Shown here in pieces: positions 13,761-22,800 of a stretch of 27,189 bases of DNA. Origin of the DNA: UBA1756 sp045627805 (lineage in GTDB: Bacteria; Bacteroidota; Bacteroidia; Bacteroidales; WCHB1-69); the NCBI GenBank assembly GCA_045627805.1, contig JAZQOJ010000001.1, forward strand, positions 1-27,189, written 5' to 3'. The notes beneath the pieces were generated by a model. It saw only the letters and a program-made list of their open reading frames with translations, was not told where the DNA came from and made no database searches. Numbering within the stretch: position 1 is the stretch's first letter; the number at the start of each line of letters is the position of its first letter. The position numbers were made by a program, and so were the translations under genes.

Positions 13761-16484
13761 TTATTTCTTCACAATCTTGCGAGAAACGATACCCTCGCTG
13801 GTGGTGAGGCGAATCATATAAACGCCAGGTGTGAGAGTGGAAATGTTGAGCTGTTCGCCAGAAGGAACGTTGGCTTTTGACCAGACAATGCTTCCCAACA
13901 TATTGTAAATCTGAACATTGTTGATAACAGGAACATTAGCATTCACGCACACGAAATCGGAAGCGGGGTTCGGGTAGATGCTCACCGATTCGGCATCGAG
14001 GTCGGCGATAGCGGTCGGATTCACAACCGTGACGGTCTTCGGGTTCTGGAAACTGCTGTTGAAAGTGGTGCCGACGTAAGTCCAGTTGGAGCTGCCGGTG
14101 GGCTTGTAGTAAAGTGCCAGTTTGTAGCCGCCAGCGGGCACCGTGATGTTGCCGGTAAAACTGAGAATGTCAGTGGAGTTAGCATTGATGCCGCTCACAT
14201 TTTTCTGCTGGATCAGCTGTTTCTGGGTTGCGTTAGCATCTTCGAGCACGAGTTTGACTGCGCCGTTGAAAGCGCCCGTTCCCTGGTTGATAACCGAAAC
14301 GCCAACGGTTGCCGACTGACCTTTCACCAAAGGATTGGGGTTGATAGTGAAGTTGCCAAACATCTGGAGGTTGGGCTGCGTGGCGGGAGTGTTGCCCGTA
14401 ACGGTAACGGTCAGCGGGTTGTCGTGACCGAGGTCATCGCCCACGAGCGACCAAGCGGTCTCGTCGCTTCCCATATAATAGAGTGCCAACTTGTAAGTGC
14501 CGGGAGCCACCGTGATATTGCCGCTCAAAGAAAGGTTAGAACCAGCATTTGGAGAGATGGATCCGTTGAGCGTGCCCTGCTGAATGACCTGTGCCTCAGA
14601 ACCAGAAGTGGTGAGCAGAGCAAGCTTGATAGCGCCAGAGAATGCGGTAGTGCCATAGTTGGCGATAGTGGCCGTGATGGATGCGTTCTGATTCTGCACC
14701 ATCGGATTGGGCGTGATAGCGAAATCGTTGTAAAGCTGAAGGTTGTAATCGCTGGTCTCGGGATCGTCCTCATCGGCACACACATAGGGGAAGATGGCGT
14801 TGGTGAGAGAAGCTTGCCAAGAGTCCTCATAAGAAGACCAGTTGCCCTGGTACATTTCCCAGCCCGTATTGGCGCCATCACCGTCGGCGGTAGTCTGAAG
14901 TGCGAAATAGCTGTCGGCATTGGCAATATTCAAGCCCGCAAAGAAGTTGCCCGTGATGGCAATCGGAGAATCAAACACACATTCGTATTCGTAAGTGTCG
15001 GGATCCATACCACTATAAACGGCAGCGAGTGTAACGGTTTTGCTTCCCAGCACGTTGCCGGGAGTTCCGTTATTGTCGGCCCAAATCGTGAAATCGACGC
15101 TACCGTCGGTCCCGTCCATTGCGCCGAGAGCGATTTTCATCTTGGAGATGGTACCACTTGTGGGATAGGTGAAGTAGTCGGCCTTAGCTTCGTCGCCGTA
15201 TGCGTTAGTTCCCGCCAAGTAGCCACCGGTTTGAACCGTATAAACGGTCGGGGTACCCGGAAGCGGGTAGTGCTGGTAATCGCAGCCGGTAACCACGGGG
15301 TCATCGCCGCCACCGCCGCCGCCATTAATTGGTTCTACACCGAAAATGGCTTCGTTATCTTCCGTAAAATCATAGCCACCGCCACCGATTCCACCACTGC
15401 CGGGAGAAATATTGGAAAGAGCGTAATAGCCGTCTTGCTGGCCCGACCATCCCCAGTTGAAATGGAAATAGTTGCTGCTGTTGTAGCCATCGCACACGAA
15501 GCAGTGACCACCCTCATCGCCAGCACCTCCGTAAATGACAGGACGACCTGCGTTCAAATCGCTCTTCAGGCAGTTCATCCATTGCGAATCACTGTGATTG
15601 GCTCTCATCTTATACGACAAAGTATTCTTGTAGCCGAAATAGGTTCTCAATGCGGTAGCCACATCGTAAGTGTAGGCACCAGAACCTTCAGGAGAATACA
15701 TCATCTCAACGGAAACGCCGCAATGGAACATCAACGTAGCGACAGCGTCACGCTGGGCAGCGGTACCGGAGTTAGCGGAAGCATAAGTATTCAGCATATT
15801 GTCCCAATCGTAAGTGGTAGCGCCAAAGTTAGCAGAGAGCGTGCCGTAGTTGGGATAACCGTACTGCGAATAATTGCAATCGTATGAATGAGAGCCCGTG
15901 CCTGTGGCAGGACATCTGTGATATTTCATCACTTGGGCCATTGCTGTGGCAACGCAACCGGTAACGGCACGATTATAGGTCGTACCAGGACACGAGCCAT
16001 TGTATGGCGCATCCTGATCCCAGCGGGTCAGCAGCAGCGGAGATACAGCGTCGCGCGTCAGTTCCACTGGGAAACGGCCCTCTGCCAGATTGTTCCACTG
16101 CTGTGCAACTTCCTCAGAAACAGCAACATTCCTTTCAATCAGAGAAGCGATGGTGCGGTCGTAGCCGCGAAGCCACCAGCGGAAGTTGTCGGGCATATTG
16201 CTGGCATCGAAACGGTCGGTTTCGGAATAGCCCAGCACCGGAATGGCCGCGTCATCCGCGGAAAGGATGACGAATCCGCCGCCATTCTCATTGTTAAAAA
16301 TGTAGAGATGGTCAAAACCCGCTTCGGAGGAAACATTGCGGAAATCCGCAGCGGCGCGCGTCGGTGCCTGAAGACTCCAGAAATTCTGAGCCATCGCCTT
16401 GGCTCTTGCCGGATCCACAGGACCCGCCCATACCGCACTGATTGTCAGCACAATAAGCGATAGAATCGTAAAAATTTTTCTCAT
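13761..16484 (-). CDS. Secreted C10 (streptopain/interpain-type) cysteine protease with T9SS type-A sorting domain
   Basis: 907 residues. Signal peptide 1-20 (ends VWA). Residues 21 to about 140 are a Spi-type propeptide. The C10 papain-fold domain (about 145-385) has catalytic Cys177 (TGCVATAMAQVMKYH), His327 (EGGHCFVCDGY) and NWGWSG at 343-348. A Gly-rich linker (388-393) is followed by a beta-rich domain (about 400-575) and two tandem CARDB-like repeats of about 115 residues (NLQLYNDFAITPNP...; NLQMFGNFTINPNP...). The last 75 residues are a T9SS type-A C-terminal domain (VSIYPNPASDF ... TLTPGVYMIRL ... RKIVKK). The protein should be exported by Sec, carried across the outer membrane by T9SS, and anchored or released after CTD removal. 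The peptidase call is very secure. Confidence 0.95.
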   Translation of the reverse strand: MRKIFTILSLIVLTISAVWAGPVDPARAKAMAQNFWSLQAPTRAAADFRNVSSEAGFDHLYIFNNENGGGFVILSADDAAIPVLGYSETDRFDASNMPDNFRWWLRGYDRTIASLIERNVAVSEEVAQQWNNLAEGRFPVELTRDAVSPLLLTRWDQDAPYNGSCPGTTYNRAVTGCVATAMAQVMKYHRCPATGTGSHSYDCNYSQYGYPNYGTLSANFGATTYDWDNMLNTYASANSGTAAQRDAVATLMFHCGVSVEMMYSPEGSGAYTYDVATALRTYFGYKNTLSYKMRANHSDSQWMNCLKSDLNAGRPVIYGGAGDEGGHCFVCDGYNSSNYFHFNWGWSGQQDGYYALSNISPGSGGIGGGGYDFTEDNEAIFGVEPINGGGGGGDDPVVTGCDYQHYPLPGTPTVYTVQTGGYLAGTNAYGDEAKADYFTYPTSGTISKMKIALGAMDGTDGSVDFTIWADNNGTPGNVLGSKTVTLAAVYSGMDPDTYEYECVFDSPIAITGNFFAGLNIANADSYFALQTTADGDGANTGWEMYQGNWSSYEDSWQASLTNAIFPYVCADEDDPETSDYNLQLYNDFAITPNPMVQNQNASITATIANYGTTAFSGAIKLALLTTSGSEAQVIQQGTLNGSISPNAGSNLSLSGNITVAPGTYKLALYYMGSDETAWSLVGDDLGHDNPLTVTVTGNTPATQPNLQMFGNFTINPNPLVKGQSATVGVSVINQGTGAFNGAVKLVLEDANATQKQLIQQKNVSGINANSTDILSFTGNITVPAGGYKLALYYKPTGSSNWTYVGTTFNSSFQNPKTVTVVNPTAIADLDAESVSIYPNPASDFVCVNANVPVINNVQIYNMLGSIVWSKANVPSGEQLNISTLTPGVYMIRLTTSEGIVSRKIVKK

Positions 16485-16534
16485 AATATTTTTTATTTTA
16501 ATAAAATTGATTTCACCTTTACAAAAATGAGCGG

Positions 16535-16542
16535 CAAATTTA
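16535..16542 (-). promoter_or_regulatory. Promoter -7 box of the C10 protease
   Basis: The minus strand reads TAAATTTG, matching TAnnTTTG, 50 bases before the ATG at 16484. It is divergent from, and within 22 bases of, the transporter promoter. Confidence 0.5.
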
Positions 16543-16563
16543 CATTTTTTCTACAAAAAGACG

Positions 16564-16571
16564 TATCTTTG
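16564..16571 (+). promoter_or_regulatory. Promoter -7 box of the sugar transporter
   Basis: TATCTTTG lies 39 bases before the ATG at 16611, with TTTACA (16539-16544) 19 bases upstream at the -33 position. It shows that the longer in-frame start at 16527 is untranscribed. Confidence 0.75.
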
Positions 16572-16610
16572 CAGCCACTTTTTTTTATTTCATTTCAAAA
16601 TTTCAACCAA

Positions 16611-17984
16611 ATGAAAAAGAACACTCAAGCCGTCTCATTTGCAGCCATCGTGGCACTGTTTTTTATGTGGGGCTTCATCACCTGTATGAACGACATCCTG
16701 ATTCCCGAACTGAAAGAGATGTTCCATCTGAGCAGAGCCGCCTCGATGTTTGTGCAATTCTGCTTTTTCGGGGCTTACTTTGTCGGCTCGCTCATCTATT
16801 TTCTGATTTCCGTTACCAAAGGAGACCCCATCAACAAGATCGGCTATAAGAAAGGGATCCTGGCCGGGCTGCTGCTTTCGGCGGCCGGCTGCGCCCTCTT
16901 CTACCCTGCCTCCACCCAGATGCTGTATCCGCTTTTCCTCATCGGGCTTTTCGTCATCGGACTGGGAGTCACCATTTTACAAATCGCGGCCAATCCGTAC
17001 GTCACCATTCTGGGCACTCCCGATGGCGCATCGGGGCGGCTCAACCTGTCGCAGGCCTTCAACTCGCTGGGCACCACGCTCGCCCCGATGCTGGGCGGAC
17101 TTCTGCTGGCCAAGCTGGGCGATGCCGCGCACATACACATCCCCTACCTCATTTTCTGCGCGATGTTCCTGCTGGTGGCGCTCGTCATCGCCATTGTGCC
17201 GCTGCCATCCTTCCAAAACAATGAGAAAATAGAGTCGGGTGCGGCCGCCCTGAAAGATCCGGTGCTCGTGCTCGGCATCTTCGCCATCTTCTGCTACGTG
17301 GGTGCGGAAGTGTGCGTGGGCAGCAGTTTCATCAACTGCGCGCAAGAACTGATTCCCGACCTGAGCAAGCAAAGTGCCGCCAACTATCTCGCCTTCTACT
17401 GGGGCGGCCTGATGATCGGCCGTTTCCTCGGCTCCCTCTCGCTGCTCAAATTCAATAGCGAGGTCAAGAAATACGCCCTGATGACGGTGGTGGCCGTCGC
17501 CACTTTTGGCATCCTCATCGGCATCAACTACTTCCTTCACCCCGACACTTTCAGTCCGAAAGCGATGCTCCCCTACCTCGTGTTCATCGCCATCAACATT
17601 GTGGCTTTCGCCGTTGGCAAATCACAATCAATCAAGCTGATAGGAATATTCGCGGGGGTCAACATCGTCTTTTTGTGCGCCGCGATGTTCATTAACGGCT
17701 ACTCTACGATGTGGTTTCTGATTGCGACGGGGCTGTTCAACTCCGTGATGTGGGCCAACATCTTCTCGGGCGCCATCGCCAACCTCGGCAAACACACGGC
17801 GCAGGGTTCCTCGCTGCTGGTGATGGCCATCCTGGGCGGCGCCCTCCTGCCCCCACTGCAAGGACTCCTCGCCGACTACCTCAACGGCTACCACTACTCG
17901 TTCATCATTCCCATCGCCGCCTATATCTATCTGATATTCTTCAGCATAAAGGCGAATCGGCTGTCTGTGAGCTGTGAACTGTGA
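16611..17984 (+). CDS. FucP/GluP-family sugar:proton symporter (MFS)
   Basis: 457 residues with about 12 membrane segments and almost no hydrophilic termini, the usual length for the FucP/GluP branch of the major facilitator superfamily. Signature pieces are FFMWGFITCMNDILIPELKE (residues about 17-36), ILQIAANPYVTILG, GRLNLSQAFNSLGTTLAPML and, in the second half, YWGGLMIGRFLG and FNSVMWANIFSGAI. The family imports fucose, glucose, galactose or mannose with protons across the inner membrane; the substrate here cannot be read from sequence. The ATG at 16611 follows a good promoter. The stop lies inside a CTGTGAA tandem repeat, so the last residues (LSVSCEL) come from repeat DNA. The M64 peptidase starts 30 bases later and is probably co-transcribed. 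Confidence 0.9.
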   Translation: MKKNTQAVSFAAIVALFFMWGFITCMNDILIPELKEMFHLSRAASMFVQFCFFGAYFVGSLIYFLISVTKGDPINKIGYKKGILAGLLLSAAGCALFYPASTQMLYPLFLIGLFVIGLGVTILQIAANPYVTILGTPDGASGRLNLSQAFNSLGTTLAPMLGGLLLAKLGDAAHIHIPYLIFCAMFLLVALVIAIVPLPSFQNNEKIESGAAALKDPVLVLGIFAIFCYVGAEVCVGSSFINCAQELIPDLSKQSAANYLAFYWGGLMIGRFLGSLSLLKFNSEVKKYALMTVVAVATFGILIGINYFLHPDTFSPKAMLPYLVFIAINIVAFAVGKSQSIKLIGIFAGVNIVFLCAAMFINGYSTMWFLIATGLFNSVMWANIFSGAIANLGKHTAQGSSLLVMAILGGALLPPLQGLLADYLNGYHYSFIIPIAAYIYLIFFSIKANRLSVSCEL

Positions 17985-18014
17985 ACTGTAATTTGGAATT
18001 AATCATTCAACAAT

Positions 18015-19286
18015 ATGAAAAAACTCTCTCTCTTTGGGCTTGTTATCCTTTTCTGTGTCAGTGTTTCGGCACAAAATTTTGACACCTATTTTATTAATAA
18101 AACATTACGAATCAATTATTTACATATAGGAAAGAATGATTCGGAGAAATTCGAAATGAAAGAATTTCACGCTGGCGGTATCTGGAGCGGCACGCGACAG
18201 CACCTCATCGACCCGAACCGCTACGGCGACATCCTGTTCGAGGCCTACGACTCCACCACCAACCAGCTGATTTTCACGCGAAGCTACTCCTGCCTGTTCA
18301 ACGAATACCGCGCCACCGAGCGCGCCAAAACCGAAACCGGCTACTTCGAAGAGTGCATCAATATGCCATTCCCCAAAAACACCATTCGCATTTCCATCAC
18401 TTCTTTCGATCGCAGAAAAACAGGAACCATTTTATATTCAGGATTTTACAATCCAAAGACATCGCCCACGCACGATTTCGTGAAGGAATACAAAGCAATG
18501 AACCTGCACATCGGTGGCAAACCGGAGCGCTGTATGGACATTCTGCTCATTCCGGATGGCTACAGCAAGGCCGACAAGGCAAAGATGGAGGCCGATATGA
18601 AACGTTTCGCGAGCTACATCATCAACTGCTCGCCGTACAAGGAGCACAAAGACCAAGTGAACATCCGCGCCATCAAGGGGTATTCGGAAGAATCGGGCAT
18701 TACCGATCCCAACGCGGGCATCCAGCGCAGCACACTGCTCAACTGCAGCTACAACGTGACCGACGTTGACCGCTACCTGATGTGCCTGAATGTGTGGAAG
18801 ATGAACGCCATTGCCGACGACACACCGTACGACCTCATCGTGATCGTGTGCAACTCGCCCAAGTACGGCGGCGGCGGCATCTATAACTTCTATGCCACCG
18901 TGTGCAACGGAGCACCTCAAGCCGACTTTGTGATCGTGCACGAGATGGGGCACCTCATCGGAGGCCTCGGCGACGAATACTACACCTCCGAAGTGGGCGT
19001 ATCGGACTACTATCCAACTGATATTGAGCCCATTGAACCGAATCTCACCACACTGGTGGACTTTGACTCGAAATGGAAATCAATGATGGATGCCTCCACG
19101 CCCGTGCCCACTCCAGCCACGCAGGAATACAAGGGCAAGCTCGGCGTGTACGAAGGCGGCGGCTACGTTGCCAACGGCGTGTACCGTCCCTGGCTGAACT
19201 GCACGATGAAGGAAATCATCTACAACAACTTCTGTCCCGTTTGCACCAAAATACTGGAGGAGATGTTTGAATACTACGGAGACTAA
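18015..19286 (+). CDS. Secreted M64-family metallopeptidase (IgA peptidase-like)
   Basis: 423 residues with a Sec signal peptide at 1-19 (ends VSAQ). An N-terminal beta domain (about 20-160) precedes the peptidase. The zinc motif is HEMGHLIGGLGDEYY (H309, E310, H313, then GDEY at 319-322), the hallmark HExxH...GDEY of family M64. Other family marks are DILLIPDGY (residues about 175-185), NIRAIKGYSEESG, and the C-terminal WLNCTMKEI...FCPVC. Known relatives include an immunoglobulin A-cleaving enzyme from Clostridium and many Bacteroides surface peptidases. No T9SS sorting domain and no lipobox are evident, so it is probably periplasmic or secreted by another route. Its closeness to the transporter suggests shared transcription, but no functional link is obvious. 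Confidence 0.93.
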   Translation: MKKLSLFGLVILFCVSVSAQNFDTYFINKTLRINYLHIGKNDSEKFEMKEFHAGGIWSGTRQHLIDPNRYGDILFEAYDSTTNQLIFTRSYSCLFNEYRATERAKTETGYFEECINMPFPKNTIRISITSFDRRKTGTILYSGFYNPKTSPTHDFVKEYKAMNLHIGGKPERCMDILLIPDGYSKADKAKMEADMKRFASYIINCSPYKEHKDQVNIRAIKGYSEESGITDPNAGIQRSTLLNCSYNVTDVDRYLMCLNVWKMNAIADDTPYDLIVIVCNSPKYGGGGIYNFYATVCNGAPQADFVIVHEMGHLIGGLGDEYYTSEVGVSDYYPTDIEPIEPNLTTLVDFDSKWKSMMDASTPVPTPATQEYKGKLGVYEGGGYVANGVYRPWLNCTMKEIIYNNFCPVCTKILEEMFEYYGD

Positions 19287-19322
19287 GAATGCTAACGCAC
19301 TTACGCGTAAACCCAAAATGCG

Positions 19323-19348
19323 GCGGAAATTTCGGAATTACCGCTTTT
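19323..19348 (+). terminator. Probable intrinsic terminator of transporter-peptidase unit
   Basis: The stem GCGGAAATT / AATTACCGC (one mismatch) with loop TCGG is followed by TTTT, 37 bases after the M64 stop. Confidence 0.6.
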
Positions 19349-19632
19349 AGTCCTGTTGATTTATACGCTGAAAATTCAAGGATCTTCTGATAATGGGTAA
19401 TTTTCCCAATTGCGAACTATTCACTCAATACATCGCAAGTTCTCAACTTTCAGTTCTCCTTTCTCGTTTCTCAACAATTAAGCCATTCGTCCATTCCACC
19501 ATTTAACCGCATAACCGTGTAACCGTTTCAACTACTCGCAATTACCATTATGCGAACACCTCGATTTACAAGATTAAAGCGGATAATTCTTTTATTTTAC
19601 AAGGCGAAAGATAATTCCGATTTTTATTAATA

Positions 19633-19667
19633 TTTTGCAAAGTAAGTGCATTTTTTTTATAATTTTG
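19633..19667 (+). promoter_or_regulatory. Promoter of the large T9SS surface protein
   Basis: The -33 element TTTTG (19633-19637) and the -7 element TAATTTTG (19660-19667) are separated by 22 bases. Transcription from here would give an unusually long 5' leader of about 200 bases. The leader contains GAAATGA (19755-19761) facing TCATTTC (19772-19778) as a hairpin. Confidence 0.6.
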
Positions 19668-19874
19668 CAGCGAAATACTTTATAAGGTTTCGCAAGCCCA
19701 TAATAGTGGATTCTTTGTCAGAAGACTTGTGAAACGAAGACAAAACGAACTACGGAAATGAAAGACTCAAGTCATTTCATCGAACCATTTCAAAATGCAC
19801 GTTCGCAAGACTCCGATAGGAGAAAAAAACGATATGCGGAAGTTGAATTATTTCATTAGATTAAACCATCAAAT

Positions 19875-22800
19875 ATGAAGAATATTTTACGTTTTCTTTT
19901 TCTTTTTATTTTCATAATAACATTACAATTTACTGAGGGCCAAAACTATACGATGCCATCATCAGGTTCCACCTCCATCACGGCGTGCGGTGGCGTGCTT
20001 TTGGATCCGGGTGGCAACAACCAATATCCGAACAATTGCAATGGATACATCACCATCAATCCGGAGACCCCCGGCTGCAAAGTGCGCATATCGGGCAACT
20101 ATCACACGGAATCCATATCGTGGGACTGGATTGAGGTTTACGATGGCACGTCAAGTTCCGGCACGATGCTGGGCAGTCGTGTTGGCGGCACGGGCACGCT
20201 GGACGTGACTTCGCAGACGGGCTCCCTCACCATCTGGTTCCGCTCCGATGGTTCCGGCCAATACGATGGATTCGCTTTCGACATCACTTGCGTGGGCAGC
20301 TGGGATTGTGGCGGGCCTTACGGAGTGACGGCCGCTCCCGGCAACGGGCACGTCATTTTGTCGTGGACCAATCCGAACGCCGCCGACATTTCGGGTTACA
20401 TCATTGAATACGGTCCCGCCGGCTTCACTCCCGGCACCGGGACCACCATTTACACCACTTCCACGACTTATGATGTCACCGGCCTGGCCAACAACACGAA
20501 TTACTTTTTCTACGTCTATTACGACTGCGGCAACGACCACCTGGTGACCAGCGAGACCGCCACGGTGGTGAACGCCACGCCGTCAAGCATCATTGACGTG
20601 AATATGCCTGCCAACGGCACCACGGAAGTGGTGATGTGTTCGGGACACGTTTACGATAGTGGCGGCCCCTCTAGCAATTATAGTTCTTCTGAAGATGGCT
20701 CCGTGATCATTTATGCCGAAAATCCGTGGTGCCAGCTGACGGTTTCGGGCTCCTACTATACCGAAAGTGGCTATGATAGGATTACCATCCTTGATGGCGC
20801 CGGCACCGGGAACACTTTGATAAACGCCGCTTCAGGTTCAGGCAGCATCAACACGACCTCTTCGGGCAGCGCCATCACCATCCAGTTCCACTCTGATGGT
20901 TCCGTGCAAAACAGCGGCTTCAATCTTAACATCAACTGCACGGGCAGCTGCACTTGCGGCTCGCACGCGCTCACGGGAGTCCATCTGGAAGCGGACAATA
21001 TGGGCTACAACCTGATCTGGAACGAGGCGACGGGCGACCCGTCGATCCAACACTACATTATAGAATATGGTCTCACCGGATTCACTCCCGGCACGGGCAC
21101 CACGGTGACCACGACGGGCAGCCCGCACCACCTGACCGGACTGACGGCTAATGCCACTTACGATTTCTACGTTTGGGCCGACTGCGGCGACGACGGCGTG
21201 ATCACGACGGAAATTCCAGCCGTGGTGTCGTACTGTGTTCCTGACGCGGTGGTCTGCATTGACTTTTCAGACCTGAACAGCCCGAATATCCACGGCACTT
21301 ACGGGACATTCTACAATCCGTATGCGACGCAGGGCATTGTGGACAACGGTCCCGCTTCTTCGTCGAGCCGCCACACCTTGCACACCACAAGCGAAGCGGA
21401 CCCGCGCACGGGCGGCGGACTGATGACGATTCCGCCCTGCGAATTGTACTCGGTGCGACTGGGCAACTGGAACACGGGGGCGGAAGCGGAAAGCATCTCC
21501 TACGACTTTGCCGTTGACACCACAAACGCCGACATCCTACTGCTCAAGTATGCCGCTGTTTTGGAAGACCCCGCCCACACATCGAGCGAGCAGCCCCGGT
21601 TTGTTTTCGAGCTGCTCGACCAGAACGGCAGCCAGATCGACCCTGCGTGCGGCTACGCGAACTTCATCGCCAACGCGAACCTGGGGTGGCACAACACCAA
21701 CAACGTACTGTGGAAGGACTGGACCTATGTGGGATTTGATGTCTCCGCATACCACGGACAGACGGTCCGCGTGCGACTGACCACTTACGACTGCGAGCAG
21801 AGCGGGCACTACGGCTACGCCTACTTCACGCTGAACTGCAAGAAGCGCACGATTGTGGCCGAAACCTGCGGCGAGATGCTCACCAACACCTACACGGCGC
21901 CCGCCGGCTTCAATTACGCCTGGTACTACGAGGACCAGCCCAACACCATCCTGACGACCAACCAGAGTTGCACCGTCACCATCACGGGCGGGCACAGCAC
22001 GCTGCACTGCCACGTCACCTTTATGGGCAATTCCAGCTGCGGCTTCGACCTGACGACCTCCCTCTCGTCGCGCTATCCGCTCGCAAGCTGCGAGCCCGTC
22101 CGCGACAGCTGTACCTGGAGCTTTGATATGCACAATACCAGCACCATCTCCTTTGATGGCGTGAATCCGAGCGGAACCAACGAGGCCTGCGAAACGGCAC
22201 ACTGGGATTTCGGCGACGGGACCACCTCCGACGAGTACAATCCCACACACGCATTCCCGGGACCAGGCACTTACAATGTGACCCTCATTTCCGGCATCAG
22301 CAACGACGAGTGTCAGGACACGACGCACGTCACCATTCAGCTGGAAGGAAACTATCCCGCCATTCAAGGTCCTGATGCGATTTGCCAAGGCGACGGGGCC
22401 ACACTGACCGCCAGCGGCGGCATCACCTATCTGTGGACAACTGGCAGCGACACGATTGGCCAGGGAACCTCGCTCAACCTAATTCCCGACTCTACCACCA
22501 CCTATACCTTGCAATCGTACGCCTCCGACGGCTGCCTGGTGTCGGTCAATCACGAAATCCTGGTCAATCCGATAACGGATTCCACTATCGTTGCCGAAAT
22601 CTGTGAAGGCGAAAGCTACACCGACAATGGCTTCAATGTGGCGGCCACCACTCCTGGAACGTTCACAACGCAGATTGTTGTGCCCAATGCGAACGGCTGC
22701 GACAGCACGGTGACGCTCCAACTCACCGTCATTCCCAACGATATTTTCATCCACGATACGACCATCTGCGAAGGGACGGATTTTGATGCCTTCGGGTTCC

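Larger units (their letters stand above)
19287..19874. other. Intergenic region with terminator, low-complexity tract and promoter
   Basis: There is no gene in these 588 bases. From left to right: a terminator-like hairpin (19323-19348), a low-complexity T/C-rich tract (about 19430-19540), a promoter (19633-19667) and a leader of about 200 bases before the ATG at 19875. Confidence 0.6.

Noticed and set aside
14424..15887. 487-residue plus-strand open frame
   Set aside because: It is antisense to the C10 protease and its repeat domains, and its sequence has no family character.
21537..22388. 283-residue minus-strand open frame
   Set aside because: It is antisense to the large surface protein, in a GC-rich stretch where long shadow frames are expected.
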